Assembly (NCBI GenBank): GCA_035248685.1
Contig: DATFHF010000049.1
Coordinates: 54,283 to 118,282, forward strand
Source of the DNA: Jatrophihabitans_A sp035248685
Lineage (GTDB): Bacteria > Actinomycetota > Actinomycetes > Mycobacteriales > Jatrophihabitantaceae
Length of the DNA stretch: 64,000 nt
Direction of reading: 5' to 3'
In this document: positions 8,816 to 17,040 of the stretch, piece by piece
Numbering within the stretch: the first letter of the stretch is position 1
How the letters are laid out: each line of letters starts with the position of its first letter
Made by a program: the position numbers and the translations under genes
Notes under the pieces: generated by a model
Database searches by the model: none
The model's input: only the letters and a program-made list of their open reading frames with translations
Told to the model about the DNA's origin: nothing

Positions 8816-9615
8816 GTCGCCCGCGCTGGCCGGTGGAACCGGATCCGTACTCCCTCACGTCGCATTGAATGGGTTCCCCAGGCGATGCACAGCGCGATGG
8901 TCAGCATGGTCAGCAGCGGGCTGAACAGGCTGCGGGACAGCAGGCCCTCATTGACCCCGAGCCGCAGGAAGCCGATCGTCATGCCGGCGTCGGCCAGCCG
9001 GGAGATGCCGAAGATCAGCGCGATCTCGGTGAACATCCGGCGCACCCCGCGCCGGGCAAGCACGTGCGCCGGGATGGTGACGAAGTCGCGGGCCAGCCGG
9101 ATGGTGATGGGGTTGCCGGCCAGCGCGCTGCCGAGAAAGACCGTTGCCATGCAGGCCGAACCGATCACCGGCTGGAGCAGGTAGATCAGGGCACTGGAAG
9201 TCATCAGGGTTATCAGGGCTCGGCCGGACATCATGCCCAGGCCCAGCAGCATTACCCCGGACAGCCGGTGCCCGCGGTAGCGCCGGAACGCCACCACCAG
9301 GTAGCACCAACCCAGACTGGCACCCAACGCCGGCAGCAGGCCGACCGTGTGCAGGATGATCGCGAACAGAGCAGTGGGGATGACCATCGCCTCGGCGAAC
9401 ATCCGCAGCGAGCGCTGGATGGTCGGACGAAGCGCGTCCAGGTGGAATTCCAGCTTCTCCGAGTGCGGGGGTTTCTCGAAGGGCTTGATAGTGGGCGCGG
9501 GCTCGTCCCCAGGCCAAGCCGGTTCAGTCGACCGGGCCGCAGACCGACTACCCGATACCTGCAAAACGTCCCCACTCGCCATACTGGATCGTGCCCTCTC
9601 TTGCCATCGTTGCAC
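8812..9615 (-). CDS. Integral membrane protein, VC0807-like
   Basis: This protein of up to 267 residues has a polar N-terminus of about 60 residues followed by roughly five or six hydrophobic segments (for example ALFAIILHTVGLLPALGA, GVMLLGLGMMSGRALITLM, LFSPLLTMLTIALCIAWG). Its organisation resembles the VC0807 family of small membrane proteins of unknown function; I am not certain of that match. The GTG at 9615 gives the longest form. An ATG at 9582 is an equally good start and has AGAGAGGG upstream. It is translationally linked to the SDR gene that follows. Confidence 0.6.
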   Translation of the reverse strand: MQRWQERARSSMASGDVLQVSGSRSAARSTEPAWPGDEPAPTIKPFEKPPHSEKLEFHLDALRPTIQRSLRMFAEAMVIPTALFAIILHTVGLLPALGASLGWCYLVVAFRRYRGHRLSGVMLLGLGMMSGRALITLMTSSALIYLLQPVIGSACMATVFLGSALAGNPITIRLARDFVTIPAHVLARRGVRRMFTEIALIFGISRLADAGMTIGFLRLGVNEGLLSRSLFSPLLTMLTIALCIAWGTHSMRREGVRIRFHRPARAT

Positions 9616-9702
9616 GGATAATCGGCAGGAGAAAGCTGAACCACCAGGGGCTCAGTGCGGACTTGGGTTCTTCTCACCGGCGGCTCACGGGCTCCGCCTC
9701 CG

Positions 9703-10695
9703 CTAGCTCCGCGGGTCGTCGCCGGCTGGCTGCGCCTCAGCCCGGCGGGCGGCTGCTCGGCGCTTGCCCTCGTGCATGGCCTGGACCCGCGCGATCGGGA
9801 TGGCCCGTCCCTCCTCGATCAGTTCCTCGCTCAGCCGCTGCGGCTCCGGCGTCAACTCCGCCCACGGGTCACGGCTGGCCAGCAGGCTCACCGCGGTGTG
9901 CACGGTGAAGTCGCCGGGCGAGACGTCGGCCAGGTCGTCCCAGGCCACCGGGAACGACACCGGTACCCCGGGACGCAACCGCGGGCTGTAGGCGGCCACC
10001 ACGGTCGCCCCGCCGGCCCGGGTGGAGTCGAGGAACACCTTTCCGGCCCGATCGGCGCGGACGAACGCGGTGGTGGCCAGCGCCGGATCGAGCCGCTCGG
10101 CGCGTACCGCGATCGCCCGGGTGGCCGCCGCCACCTGCTCCCAGCTCGCACCGGTGATCGGCACCACGACGTGCACTCCCTTGGCGCCGCTGGTCTTGAC
10201 CACCGCGGCCAAGTCCAGTTCGGCAAGTGCCTGCCGGACCAACTGGGCCGCCTGCACCGCCAGCCCGAACTCCGCTCCCTCCGGCGGGTCGATGTCGAGG
10301 ATCAGCCGGGTCGGGGCCTCCGGCCGGTCGATCCGGTACAGCGTCGGGTGATATTCCACCGCGCGCTGGTTGGCGAACCACAGCAGCGTGCGGCGGTCGT
10401 TGCACAGCGCGTAGGACACTTCGCGGCGGGACCGCTCGGCCCATATGGTCACCGTGGATATCCAGTCCGGGGTGTACTTGGGAACGTTCTTCTGCATGAA
10501 CGGCGGCTGGCCGGGCCGGATCCGGATGACCGACAGCGGCCGGTCGGTCAGCTCCGGCAGGATCCGGTCGCACACCGCGTCGAGGTAGTCCACCAGGTCG
10601 CGCTTGGTGGCACCGGAGCCGTCGAACAGCGGCTGGTCCAGGTGGGTCAGCTCGACGCCGTCGCGTTCCTCAGGGGCCATCGGCTCATCTTGCAT
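9703..10695 (-). CDS. Stand-alone LigD-type DNA polymerase/primase domain
   Basis: This 330-residue protein is the archaeo-eukaryotic-primase-like polymerase domain of non-homologous end joining, without ligase or nuclease domains. Key features are the metal-binding LDIDPP (DxD), the nucleotide-contacting segment KTSGAKGVHVVVPI, and the N-terminal MQKNVPKYTPDWI. Such proteins fill gaps and add ribonucleotides at broken DNA ends, usually with Ku and a separate LigD. Neither partner is in the window. The C-terminus ends in a basic tail (KRRAAARRAEAQ). It is followed by an 87-base gap and then the membrane protein gene on the same strand. Confidence 0.9.
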   Translation of the reverse strand: MQDEPMAPEERDGVELTHLDQPLFDGSGATKRDLVDYLDAVCDRILPELTDRPLSVIRIRPGQPPFMQKNVPKYTPDWISTVTIWAERSRREVSYALCNDRRTLLWFANQRAVEYHPTLYRIDRPEAPTRLILDIDPPEGAEFGLAVQAAQLVRQALAELDLAAVVKTSGAKGVHVVVPITGASWEQVAAATRAIAVRAERLDPALATTAFVRADRAGKVFLDSTRAGGATVVAAYSPRLRPGVPVSFPVAWDDLADVSPGDFTVHTAVSLLASRDPWAELTPEPQRLSEELIEEGRAIPIARVQAMHEGKRRAAARRAEAQPAGDDPRS

Positions 10696-10707
10696 CCGGC
10701 CAGAATG

Positions 10708-11190
10708 TCAGACCGCCCCGTCGGCCAGCAGCCCGTCCAGCTTGGCGTAGCCTTCGGTGACTCCGACCTCCATGCCGTTGGCCAGCCAGCCGTCCCGGTC
10801 GGTGAAGCTGTCGCACAGCATCTGCACGTGCAGCCGAGTCCGGCCGTCCCCGAGGTCTTCGAATCGCAGCGTCTCCAATGCGACGCCGTCCGGCTCGCCC
10901 TCGTAGGTGAAGGTCTGCACGATCCGGTCCGAACGCAGCTCGTGGAAGCAGCCGTGAAAGCCGTACTCCTCGTCACCGCGGACGTTCACGAACCGATAGC
11001 TGCCGCCGGTCCGGGCGTCCCAGTAGTCGATCCGGGTAGTCAGGCTGTCCGGGCCGACCCAGCGCGCGTACAGCTCCGGGTCGACGTGCGCCCGGAGCAG
11101 CCGCTCGGGGCTTGCGGTGAAGTCCCGGGTAATGCGGATGATCGGCAGCGCCGGGTCGGCCTCGATCCGGGCCTTGGTTACGGTGCTCAT
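10708..11190 (-). CDS. SRPBCC (AHSA1/START-like) protein, copy 1
   Basis: This 160-residue protein has the Activator-of-Hsp90-like lipid-binding fold: IRITRDFTASPERLLRAHVDPELYARWVGP at the N-terminus and GWLANGMEVGVTEGYAKLDGLL at the C-terminus. The ligand is unknown. The ATG at 11190 overlaps the stop of the upstream ArsR gene (ATGA, 11187-11190), so it is coupled to that repressor. The ArsR-SRPBCC gene order is common in actinomycetes; the pair may respond to a hydrophobic small molecule, which is inference. A second such pair lies at 33162-34030. Confidence 0.85.
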   Translation of the reverse strand: MSTVTKARIEADPALPIIRITRDFTASPERLLRAHVDPELYARWVGPDSLTTRIDYWDARTGGSYRFVNVRGDEEYGFHGCFHELRSDRIVQTFTYEGEPDGVALETLRFEDLGDGRTRLHVQMLCDSFTDRDGWLANGMEVGVTEGYAKLDGLLADGAV

Positions 11191-11537
11191 GATGTGGTTC
11201 CTTCCTGCGGGTCGTCGGTGTCGGTCATGGCGGCGAGCACGGCGTCCAGCCGGCGATACCGTTCCTCGGCAGCCTTCTGGTAACGCTCGATCCACTGGGT
11301 CATCAGGGCGAGTACTGCCGAATCCAGGTGCACCGGCCGGCGTTGCGCGTCCTGGCTGCGAGTGACCAGGCCGGCACCTTCCAGCACCTTCAGGTGCTTG
11401 GAGACCGCCTGCTGGCTCATCTCGTAAAAGCCGGCGAGCTGCCCCACCGTGGCGTCCCCGACCGCCAGCCGGGCGACGATGTCGCGCCGGGTCGGGTCGG
11501 CCAGGGCGCCGAAAAGCCGAGACAGCTGGTCAGCCAT
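11187..11537 (-). CDS. ArsR-family repressor, copy 1
   Basis: This 116-residue winged-helix regulator has the signature LFGALADPTRRDIVARL and recognition helix region YEMSQQAVSKHLKVLEGAGLV. No cysteine metal site is visible, so it is of the non-metal type usually paired with SRPBCC proteins. The start ATG at 11537 is preceded by GGAGGTGG. Two nearly identical palindromes directly upstream (11548-11561 and 11597-11610) are likely its own operators. The downstream SRPBCC gene overlaps its stop. Confidence 0.9.
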   Translation of the reverse strand: MADQLSRLFGALADPTRRDIVARLAVGDATVGQLAGFYEMSQQAVSKHLKVLEGAGLVTRSQDAQRRPVHLDSAVLALMTQWIERYQKAAEERYRRLDAVLAAMTDTDDPQEGTTS

Positions 11538-11547
11538 TCCACCTCCA

Positions 11548-11610
11548 CAACCAATCGGTTGATAACGAGAGTCTGCCCCAGCGCTCGCTGCTTTGTCAAC
11601 CATTTGGTTG
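11548..11610. promoter_or_regulatory. Twin palindromic operators upstream of ArsR
   Basis: Two 14-bp palindromes of the form CAACC-N4-GGTTG lie at 11548-11561 (CAACCAATCGGTTG) and 11597-11610 (CAACCATTTGGTTG), 49 bases apart start to start. They sit between the ArsR start at 11537 and the divergent beta-glucosidase gene. Their position and symmetry fit ArsR dimer sites. They may also influence the divergent gene. Confidence 0.75.
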
Positions 11611-11681
11611 TCAATGCGCGTCCGCAGCTTCTGGCACCCCTGGAGTACGAGCTCCGGCGCCGGCCGTTCTACGGTGAAGCG

Positions 11682-13946
11682 GTGACCCGACCGCTGGACA
11701 CCGTCGCGCTGTTGACCGAACTCACGCTGGCTGAAAAGGCGGCGCTGTGCACCGGCGCGGATTTCTGGAACAGCAGCGAGGTACGGCGGGACGACACCGT
11801 CCTGGTACCCGCGGTGATGCTCACCGACGGCCCGCACGGCGTGCGCAAGCAGGCTGAGGACGCCGACCACGTGGACCTGGAGGGCAGCGTGCCGGCCACC
11901 TGCTTTCCGACCGCGGCGGCGCTCGGCTCGTCCTGGGATCCGGAACTGGTGGAGCGGGTCGGGGTGGCGCTGGGCGAGGAGGCCAGGGCCGAGCGGGTGG
12001 GAGTTTTGCTCGGGCCTGGCGTGAACATCAAGCGTTCACCGCTCTGCGGTCGCAACTTCGAGTACTTCTCCGAGGACCCGCTGATCAGCGGGGTGCTGGG
12101 CGCCGCTCTGATCCGGGGCATCCAGAGCCAGGGCGTGGCCGGCTCGGTGAAGCACTTCGCGGTGAACAACCAGGAGACCGATCGGATGCGGGTCAGCGCC
12201 GAGGTCGACCCGCGGGCGCTGCGTGAGATCTACCTGCCCGCCTTCGAACGGATCATCACCGAGGCCGATCCATGGACGGTGATGTGTTCCTACAACCGGA
12301 TCAACGGGGTGTACGCGTCGGAGCACCACTGGCTGCTGTCGGAACTGCTCCGCGACGAGTGGGGATATGCCGGCCTGGTGATGTCGGACTGGGGAGCGGT
12401 CCGGGACCGGGTGGCATCGCTGGCGGCCGGCCTGGATCTGCAAATGCCCGGTGGCGGCAGCCGTCCGGTGGACGCGGTGATCGAGGCGGTCGAGTCCGGA
12501 CGGCTGGACCCGGCGGTGCTCGACCGCTCGGTCGGCCGGCTGCTCGAGCTACTCAACCGGGTGCTGCCCGCGGTGACGCAGGGAGGGGACTACGACGTGG
12601 CCGCCCACCACAGGCTGGCCCGGGAGGTCGCCGCCGACTGCGCGGTGCTGCTGAAGAACGACGGTGCGCTGTTGCCGCTGGACCCGGACAGCGCCGGTTC
12701 GATCGCGGTGATCGGCGAGCTGGCCCGTACCCCGCGCTACCAGGGCGCCGGCAGCTCGCTGGTGTCGCCGACCCGGCTGGACACCGCGCTGGCCGAGATC
12801 GAGCGGACGGTCGGTGCGAGCAACACCGTCACCTTCGTCGCCGGTTACCCGATCGACGAGACCGGCGATGCCGAGGCGCTGCTGGCTGAGGCGGTGGTGG
12901 CCGCCCAGGGCGCGGACACCGTGCTGCTGTTCGTCGGGCTGCCGCCGATCGCCGAGGCAGAGGGCTTCGACCGCTCGCACATTGATCTACCGGCTGACCA
13001 GCTGGCGCTGATCGACGCGGTGGCCGCCTACAACGACCGGGTGGTGGTCGTGCTATCCAACGGTTCGGCCGTCGCGGTGGACGCCTGGCAGCACCAGGTC
13101 CCGGCGGTGCTGGAAGGCTGGTTGCTCGGCCAGGCCGGCGGCGGCGCGATCGCCGACCTGCTGTTCGGCCTGGCGGTTCCGTCCGGTCGGCTGACCGAGA
13201 CCATCCCGCGCCGGCTGGCCGACACCCCGAGCTACCTGAACTTTCCCGGTGAGCAGGGCAGCGTCCGATACGGCGAGAGTTTGTTCGTCGGCTACCGCTA
13301 CTACGACGCCAAGCAGCTGTCGGTGAGCTACCCGTTCGGGCACGGCCTGAGCTACACCAGCTTCTCCTACCGGGATTTGCGCACTGTGGTTTCCGGCTCG
13401 GGGGACGAGCTGGCGGTAGACGTCACCGTCACGGTCAGCAACACCGGTCAGTGGAACGGCAAGGAGGTCGTGCAGGTCTACGTCGGCCAGCCCGGCAGCT
13501 ACCTGCAACGACCGCCGCGGGAGCTGAAGGGGTTCGCGAAGGTGGCGCTGGCCGCCGGGGAGTCGACGGATGTGATGATCCGGCTGACCGCCCGGGACTT
13601 CAGCTACTTCCACCCCGGCAAGAACCGCTGGGTACTGGAGGCCGGCGGGTTCACCATTGCGGTCGGAGCGTCCTCGCGGGACCTGCGGTTGCAGGCTGAC
13701 CTGACTCTGGACGGTGAGTTCGTCGGACCGGAGCTGACCGCCGACGCTCCGTTCGAGGCCTGGCTGGCCGATCCGGTGGGCGGTCCATTGCTGCTGGCGG
13801 CCATCAGCAAGGACGGCGTGGTCCCGGATTTGGAGGCCGACCGGATGATGTTGCCGACGCCGCTGCGGGTGATCGCGTCCTTCCCCGGCTCGCCGATCAC
13901 TCTTGAGGACGTGGACGCCTTGGTCGAGGCTGCCGCCAAGAGTTGA
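11682..13946 (+). CDS. Glycoside hydrolase family 3 beta-glucosidase
   Basis: This 754-residue GH3 enzyme has the order N-terminal barrel, alpha/beta sandwich, C-terminal fibronectin III-like domain. The catalytic nucleophile is D236 in VMSDWGAV. KHFAVNNQETDR and GPHGVRK are conserved substrate-site segments, and the C-terminal SYPFGHGLSYTSF through KEVVQVYVGQP belongs to the FnIII-like domain. No signal peptide is visible, so a cytoplasmic role on imported glycosides is likely. I chose the GTG at 11682 because the family similarity begins just after it; no strong ribosome-binding site is seen. Confidence 0.92.
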   Translation: MTRPLDTVALLTELTLAEKAALCTGADFWNSSEVRRDDTVLVPAVMLTDGPHGVRKQAEDADHVDLEGSVPATCFPTAAALGSSWDPELVERVGVALGEEARAERVGVLLGPGVNIKRSPLCGRNFEYFSEDPLISGVLGAALIRGIQSQGVAGSVKHFAVNNQETDRMRVSAEVDPRALREIYLPAFERIITEADPWTVMCSYNRINGVYASEHHWLLSELLRDEWGYAGLVMSDWGAVRDRVASLAAGLDLQMPGGGSRPVDAVIEAVESGRLDPAVLDRSVGRLLELLNRVLPAVTQGGDYDVAAHHRLAREVAADCAVLLKNDGALLPLDPDSAGSIAVIGELARTPRYQGAGSSLVSPTRLDTALAEIERTVGASNTVTFVAGYPIDETGDAEALLAEAVVAAQGADTVLLFVGLPPIAEAEGFDRSHIDLPADQLALIDAVAAYNDRVVVVLSNGSAVAVDAWQHQVPAVLEGWLLGQAGGGAIADLLFGLAVPSGRLTETIPRRLADTPSYLNFPGEQGSVRYGESLFVGYRYYDAKQLSVSYPFGHGLSYTSFSYRDLRTVVSGSGDELAVDVTVTVSNTGQWNGKEVVQVYVGQPGSYLQRPPRELKGFAKVALAAGESTDVMIRLTARDFSYFHPGKNRWVLEAGGFTIAVGASSRDLRLQADLTLDGEFVGPELTADAPFEAWLADPVGGPLLLAAISKDGVVPDLEADRMMLPTPLRVIASFPGSPITLEDVDALVEAAAKS

Positions 13947-14034
13947 GTTGCTGAACGGCGTCGTCGCTGCTGGCCCTTAGCTGATCTGTCGTTCGGTGAT
14001 GGCAGACTTGACGCGAAGCCGACAGGGAGTGATC

Positions 14035-14361
14035 GTGACGAGTGATGATGGCGTGCCGAAAGCAGCGAGGTCGGCGGCCACCGTCGACGAACTTATGCGT
14101 GATGTCCGGCCGATCCAGTCGGTCGAGGAGCTGGCCGCCCCCGAGATTTTCGAATCTGACCTGGAGCTCGATGAGTTCCTGGCCGCCATGCGAGCCAATC
14201 GCGACGCCGATCAGGACCGCAAATCTGCGGAGGACGATTGGGAGAGCCACAGGCCTCTAGGCCGCGTTGATCGGGTGTCCTTCGTGCTACGGAAGCTGCT
14301 GCGGACGCCTCCCTCGCGGCGGCGTGATTCGGGCTTCGATGACAGGTCCGCTGACGCCTGA
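14035..14361 (+). CDS. Small acidic protein, possible antitoxin
   Basis: This 108-residue protein is not recognised. It carries an acidic stretch (EELAAPEIFESDLELDEFLAAM) resembling the C-terminal part of prevent-host-death or BrnA-type antitoxins, followed by a basic tail. The GTG at 14035 is preceded by GGGAG; the frame also opens slightly upstream. It ends two bases before a small downstream gene that looks toxin-like. The pair lies in a patch that is less GC-rich than its neighbours. Antitoxin function is an inference from size, acidity and pairing. Confidence 0.45.
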   Translation: MTSDDGVPKAARSAATVDELMRDVRPIQSVEELAAPEIFESDLELDEFLAAMRANRDADQDRKSAEDDWESHRPLGRVDRVSFVLRKLLRTPPSRRRDSGFDDRSADA

Positions 14362-14363
14362 CG

Positions 14364-14627
14364 GTGGCCGAACCGATATGGATAGCCGTGCTGAGGATCA
14401 GCGACGCGACCGCTCAGAAAATTTCATCGCTGCATGGCTTAGATGTCCAAGAGGTCCGTCGAGAGATACAAGCCGTGCCCGGCCTAACCTATTCGTCCGA
14501 TGTTCACCCTGAGTATGGGTTTCGAGCAATGATCATGGTAACAATAGGGAATCACCGGGTACTAACAGTCCTCTTCCCTACCGATGACCCTGAAGTATGG
14601 AACTTAGGCAGCGCCTACCGCGTCTAA
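14364..14627 (+). CDS. Small protein, possible BrnT/RelE-like toxin
   Basis: This 87-residue protein begins at GTG 14364, two bases after the preceding stop. Its pattern (helix with HGLDVQEVRREI, then strands FRAMIMVTIGNHRVLTVLFP) resembles the compact BrnT/RelE fold of type II toxins, in which a KHG-like helix is followed by a beta-sheet. No diagnostic catalytic residues can be assigned by eye. Codon use includes ATA, CTA and AAT, more AT-rich than neighbouring genes, consistent with transfer. Confidence 0.4.
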   Translation: MAEPIWIAVLRISDATAQKISSLHGLDVQEVRREIQAVPGLTYSSDVHPEYGFRAMIMVTIGNHRVLTVLFPTDDPEVWNLGSAYRV

Positions 14628-14650
14628 GGCATGAGTGGAAGGATGCAGAA

Positions 14651-14905
14651 GTGGGCACTGACGACTTCTTTGTTCCCGATGAGCCGGTAGCGGACGCGGT
14701 GGCTGCCTATAAGGCCGGGGACAAGGGCGTGACCGCGCCTCCTAGCAATGGCACACGCGGAGTCCGTGTGTTGATATCACGCGGCACCGGATTTCTGGCT
14801 GGCAGCGGTGCGAATCGCGCGAATAGCGGTGGGGAAGTCCGCTTGACGATGCCTCCTTGGTCATTCACGCCTAGCCAGTCGAGTGGGCTGTCTGCTGCTC
14901 ACTGA
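14651..14905 (+). CDS. Small hypothetical protein
   Basis: This 84-residue frame starts at GTG 14651 and ends in a TGATG overlap with the next gene, which is the main argument for its being translated. The N-terminus DDFFVPDEPVADAVAAYKAG looks protein-like; the C-terminal half looks low in complexity and may be non-coding. It is not recognised. It belongs to the same AT-richer patch as the toxin-like pair. Confidence 0.3.
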   Translation: MGTDDFFVPDEPVADAVAAYKAGDKGVTAPPSNGTRGVRVLISRGTGFLAGSGANRANSGGEVRLTMPPWSFTPSQSSGLSAAH

Positions 14906-15369
14906 TGGCGTCGCCTATTGAGGTTCAGTTGATCTTGGCCGATGCGGCGCAGGTTGCAGGCGGCAAAGTGAACATGCTCGGAGCGGGCTGGTCGATTACC
15001 GGCACTCCAACTCCTCTGTCTGCAGTCGTCGGCTTGCTCAAGGTGCCTTGGGACAGAGCCAACCAGCAGATGCCCCTCCATCTGCAACTCGTTGACGCTG
15101 ACGGGCACCCGGTGAAGCAGAGCAATCCCCTGACCGGCCAAGAGCAAGCCTTAGCGTTCCAAGCAACATTGGAAGTCGGTAGACCGCCCGGTTTGAAAGC
15201 TGGCACCCCCCTCGATCTGCCCTTCGCGGTGCCGGTGCCGCCGCTGCCGCTTCGGCCCGGTCGGTACACCTGGCAACTCGATATCGGCGACGACGACAGG
15301 GCCACTGCCAGTTTCACCGTCCTGGATCCGTCTCCCGCTGGCGGAGGCGGGCGACAGAGCGACGAGTGA
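14905..15369 (+). CDS. DUF6941-like protein
   Basis: This 154-residue protein begins IEVQLILADAAQVAGGKVNMLGAGWS, the pattern I associate with the DUF6941 family (short beta-rich proteins with an ADAAQV-GK-GGGW motif). Function is unknown. The remainder is predicted mainly beta strand (LPLRPGRYTWQLDIGDDDRATASFTVL). The start ATG overlaps the preceding stop (TGATG). It closes the patch of small genes between the beta-glucosidase and the GNAT gene. Confidence 0.6.
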   Translation: MASPIEVQLILADAAQVAGGKVNMLGAGWSITGTPTPLSAVVGLLKVPWDRANQQMPLHLQLVDADGHPVKQSNPLTGQEQALAFQATLEVGRPPGLKAGTPLDLPFAVPVPPLPLRPGRYTWQLDIGDDDRATASFTVLDPSPAGGGGRQSDE

Positions 15370-15433
15370 GGCCAGCGCCTCCCTCGGCGTGGGTTGGCGG
15401 CAATTCGGTTGACCGAGGTGCTTGGCTGCCAGC

Positions 15434-16015
15434 GTGCGGATACGTGCAGAGCGTGCAGCCGACCAGGCCGAGGTGCTGAACCTGCACCGGCTGGCCTTCG
15501 GTGCGCAGGACTCCACGCATGGCGAGCAGGTCGCCGGGCTGGTGTCGGATCTGCGCCACCTGGTCACCGCGTCCGCCGGTCTGTCCCTGGTCGCCGAGAT
15601 GGACGGCACCCTGGTCGGCCACTTGATGTGCACGCCCGCCCTGGTAGACGCCCTGCCCGAGCTGGTCACCGTCGAGGTGCTCAGCCCGCTCGGCGTGTTG
15701 CCCCGCTGGCAACGGCGAGGCGTCGGCAGCGCGCTGGTCCGGCGCGCGATCGAACTGCTGACCGCCCGAGACGTCCCGGCGCTGTTCCTGGAAGGCGACC
15801 CGGCCTACTACGGGCGATTGGGCTTCACTGCCGGCGCCGCACTCGGCTATCGGCGGCCGTCACTGCGGATCCCGCCGGTGGCTTTCCAAGTGATCCAGCT
15901 ACCGGCCCACCAACCTTGGATGACCGGGACGCTGGTCTACCCGCAGGTGTTCTGGGACCACGACCTGGTCGGCCTGCGCGGGGAGCGGCTGGATCGCGCC
16001 TGCCGGCCGGATTAG
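15434..16015 (+). CDS. GNAT N-acetyltransferase (YhbS-like)
   Basis: This 193-residue acetyltransferase has the acetyl-CoA motif A, LGVLPRWQRRGVGSALVRRAI, and the motif B segment FLEGDPAYYGRLGF. Proteins with this arrangement (YhbS type) acetylate unknown amines. The GTG at 15434 fits the start of the first strand; a TTG at 15422 would add four residues. Its TAG stop lies inside a three-copy tandem repeat shared with the end of the convergent gene. Confidence 0.85.
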   Translation: MRIRAERAADQAEVLNLHRLAFGAQDSTHGEQVAGLVSDLRHLVTASAGLSLVAEMDGTLVGHLMCTPALVDALPELVTVEVLSPLGVLPRWQRRGVGSALVRRAIELLTARDVPALFLEGDPAYYGRLGFTAGAALGYRRPSLRIPPVAFQVIQLPAHQPWMTGTLVYPQVFWDHDLVGLRGERLDRACRPD

Positions 16016-16058
16016 CGCCAGCCGGCCGGACTAGCGCTAGCCGCCCGGATTAGCGCGC
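16002..16058. repeat. Three tandem 19-bp repeats across a convergent gene end
   Basis: Three adjacent 19-base units (16002-16020, 16021-16039, 16040-16058) follow the pattern GCCGGCCGGATTAGCGCCA with a few substitutions. Each contains a TTAG or CTAG core that gives stop codons. The GNAT gene stops in unit 1 (TAG, 16013-16015) and the minus-strand gene stops in unit 3 (TAA, 16050-16052). Confidence 0.85.
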
Positions 16059-16406
16059 CTCGCGCGGCACGCCGAGCCTCGGCACCCCGCCCAGCCCGAG
16101 GTTGTACCGGACGTTGGTGGCGTACTCAGCCAGCTTTTTCCACAACGCCGCGTGTGCCGGCCAGGGGATCGGGTTGTCGCCGTCCAGCCAGCTCTCGCCG
16201 AAGGTGATCCAGACGACCGTCCAGTCGGCGGCTACCGCCCACCGCCCGTTGCTCCAGTCGATCAGGGCGCGCCGGATCTGCATGGCCGCCTGCGCCGGGT
16301 CCGGAAATACCGTGGTGGCGTGCACCGCCCACACCCGAAAGTCATGCGACATCAGGTCCAGTTCGAAGTCACCGAGCACGGCCGGATTGACCAGCACGGT
16401 GGCCAT
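16050..16406 (-). CDS. Hypothetical protein, about 118 residues
   Basis: The sequence MATVLVNPAVLGDFELDLMS leads into a tryptophan-rich core (IDWSNGRWAVAADWTVVWITFGESWLDGDN). I do not recognise the family. No signal peptide or membrane segment is apparent. The ATG at 16406 follows GGGGAAGG; an in-frame ATG at 16430 is less well placed. It is divergent from the lipoprotein gene that starts at 16491, so the 84 bases between them hold both promoters. Confidence 0.6.
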   Translation of the reverse strand: MATVLVNPAVLGDFELDLMSHDFRVWAVHATTVFPDPAQAAMQIRRALIDWSNGRWAVAADWTVVWITFGESWLDGDNPIPWPAHAALWKKLAEYATNVRYNLGLGGVPRLGVPREAR

Positions 16407-16490
16407 GTTCTCGAAACCTTCCCCTCGCATGCGCCCGATTATCTCCCATCCGGACGGTCCGGCCGTTATCGTTCCGGAGAGGATTGTGCC

Positions 16491-17030
16491 GTGACACACA
16501 TAGCCGCTCGAGCACCGGAACGCCGCCGCTGGCCAGCCGCCGCGGCGGTGCTTGCGGTCCTGGTGCTCGCCGCCTGCGGTGGCAGCTCCTCGGTCGTGGT
16601 GCATACCGCGGCGCCACCGGTGCACACCAGCTCGTCAGCGCCGACCGCCACGGTCACCTCGGGGCAGAGCAACTCGTCCCCGGCGACCGGGCAACCGTCG
16701 GCGAAGGTCACGCCGGCGACCGGCCTGGCCGATCGGCAGCGGGTGCAGGTCGACGGATCCGGCTTCACACCCGGCGAGTCGCTCCAGGTCATCGAGTGTG
16801 CCGACAAGGGCACCAAGACCGGACCGGGTGATTGCAACCTGACCGGGATGACTCCGACGACTGCCGACGGGGTGGGCCGGGTCAGCGTTGTGCTGACCGT
16901 GCTGCGCGGGCCGTTCGGCGGGAACAACATCGTCTGCAGCGCCAAGCAGCCATGCCTGGTATCAGTGACCCAAGCCTCGCTGACACCCAGTCAGGAGGCG
17001 GACGTCCCCATCGCTTTCGCCACCAAGTGA
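16491..17030 (+). CDS. Lipoprotein with a neocarzinostatin-like domain
   Basis: This 179-residue protein starts at GTG 16491 behind GGAGAGGA. A basic N-terminus and hydrophobic stretch end in the lipobox LVLAAC, so it should be a lipid-anchored extracellular protein. A Ser/Thr-rich linker follows, then a domain matching the neocarzinostatin (chromoprotein apoprotein) pattern: VDGSGFTPGESLQVIECA, a middle cysteine pair, and NNIVCSAKQPCLVSVTQASL. In enediyne producers this fold carries the chromophore, but many actinomycetes have unlinked versions of unknown role. It converges on an ABC transporter. Confidence 0.8.
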   Translation: MTHIAARAPERRRWPAAAAVLAVLVLAACGGSSSVVVHTAAPPVHTSSSAPTATVTSGQSNSSPATGQPSAKVTPATGLADRQRVQVDGSGFTPGESLQVIECADKGTKTGPGDCNLTGMTPTTADGVGRVSVVLTVLRGPFGGNNIVCSAKQPCLVSVTQASLTPSQEADVPIAFATK

Positions 17031-17040
17031 TGGGCTGAGA

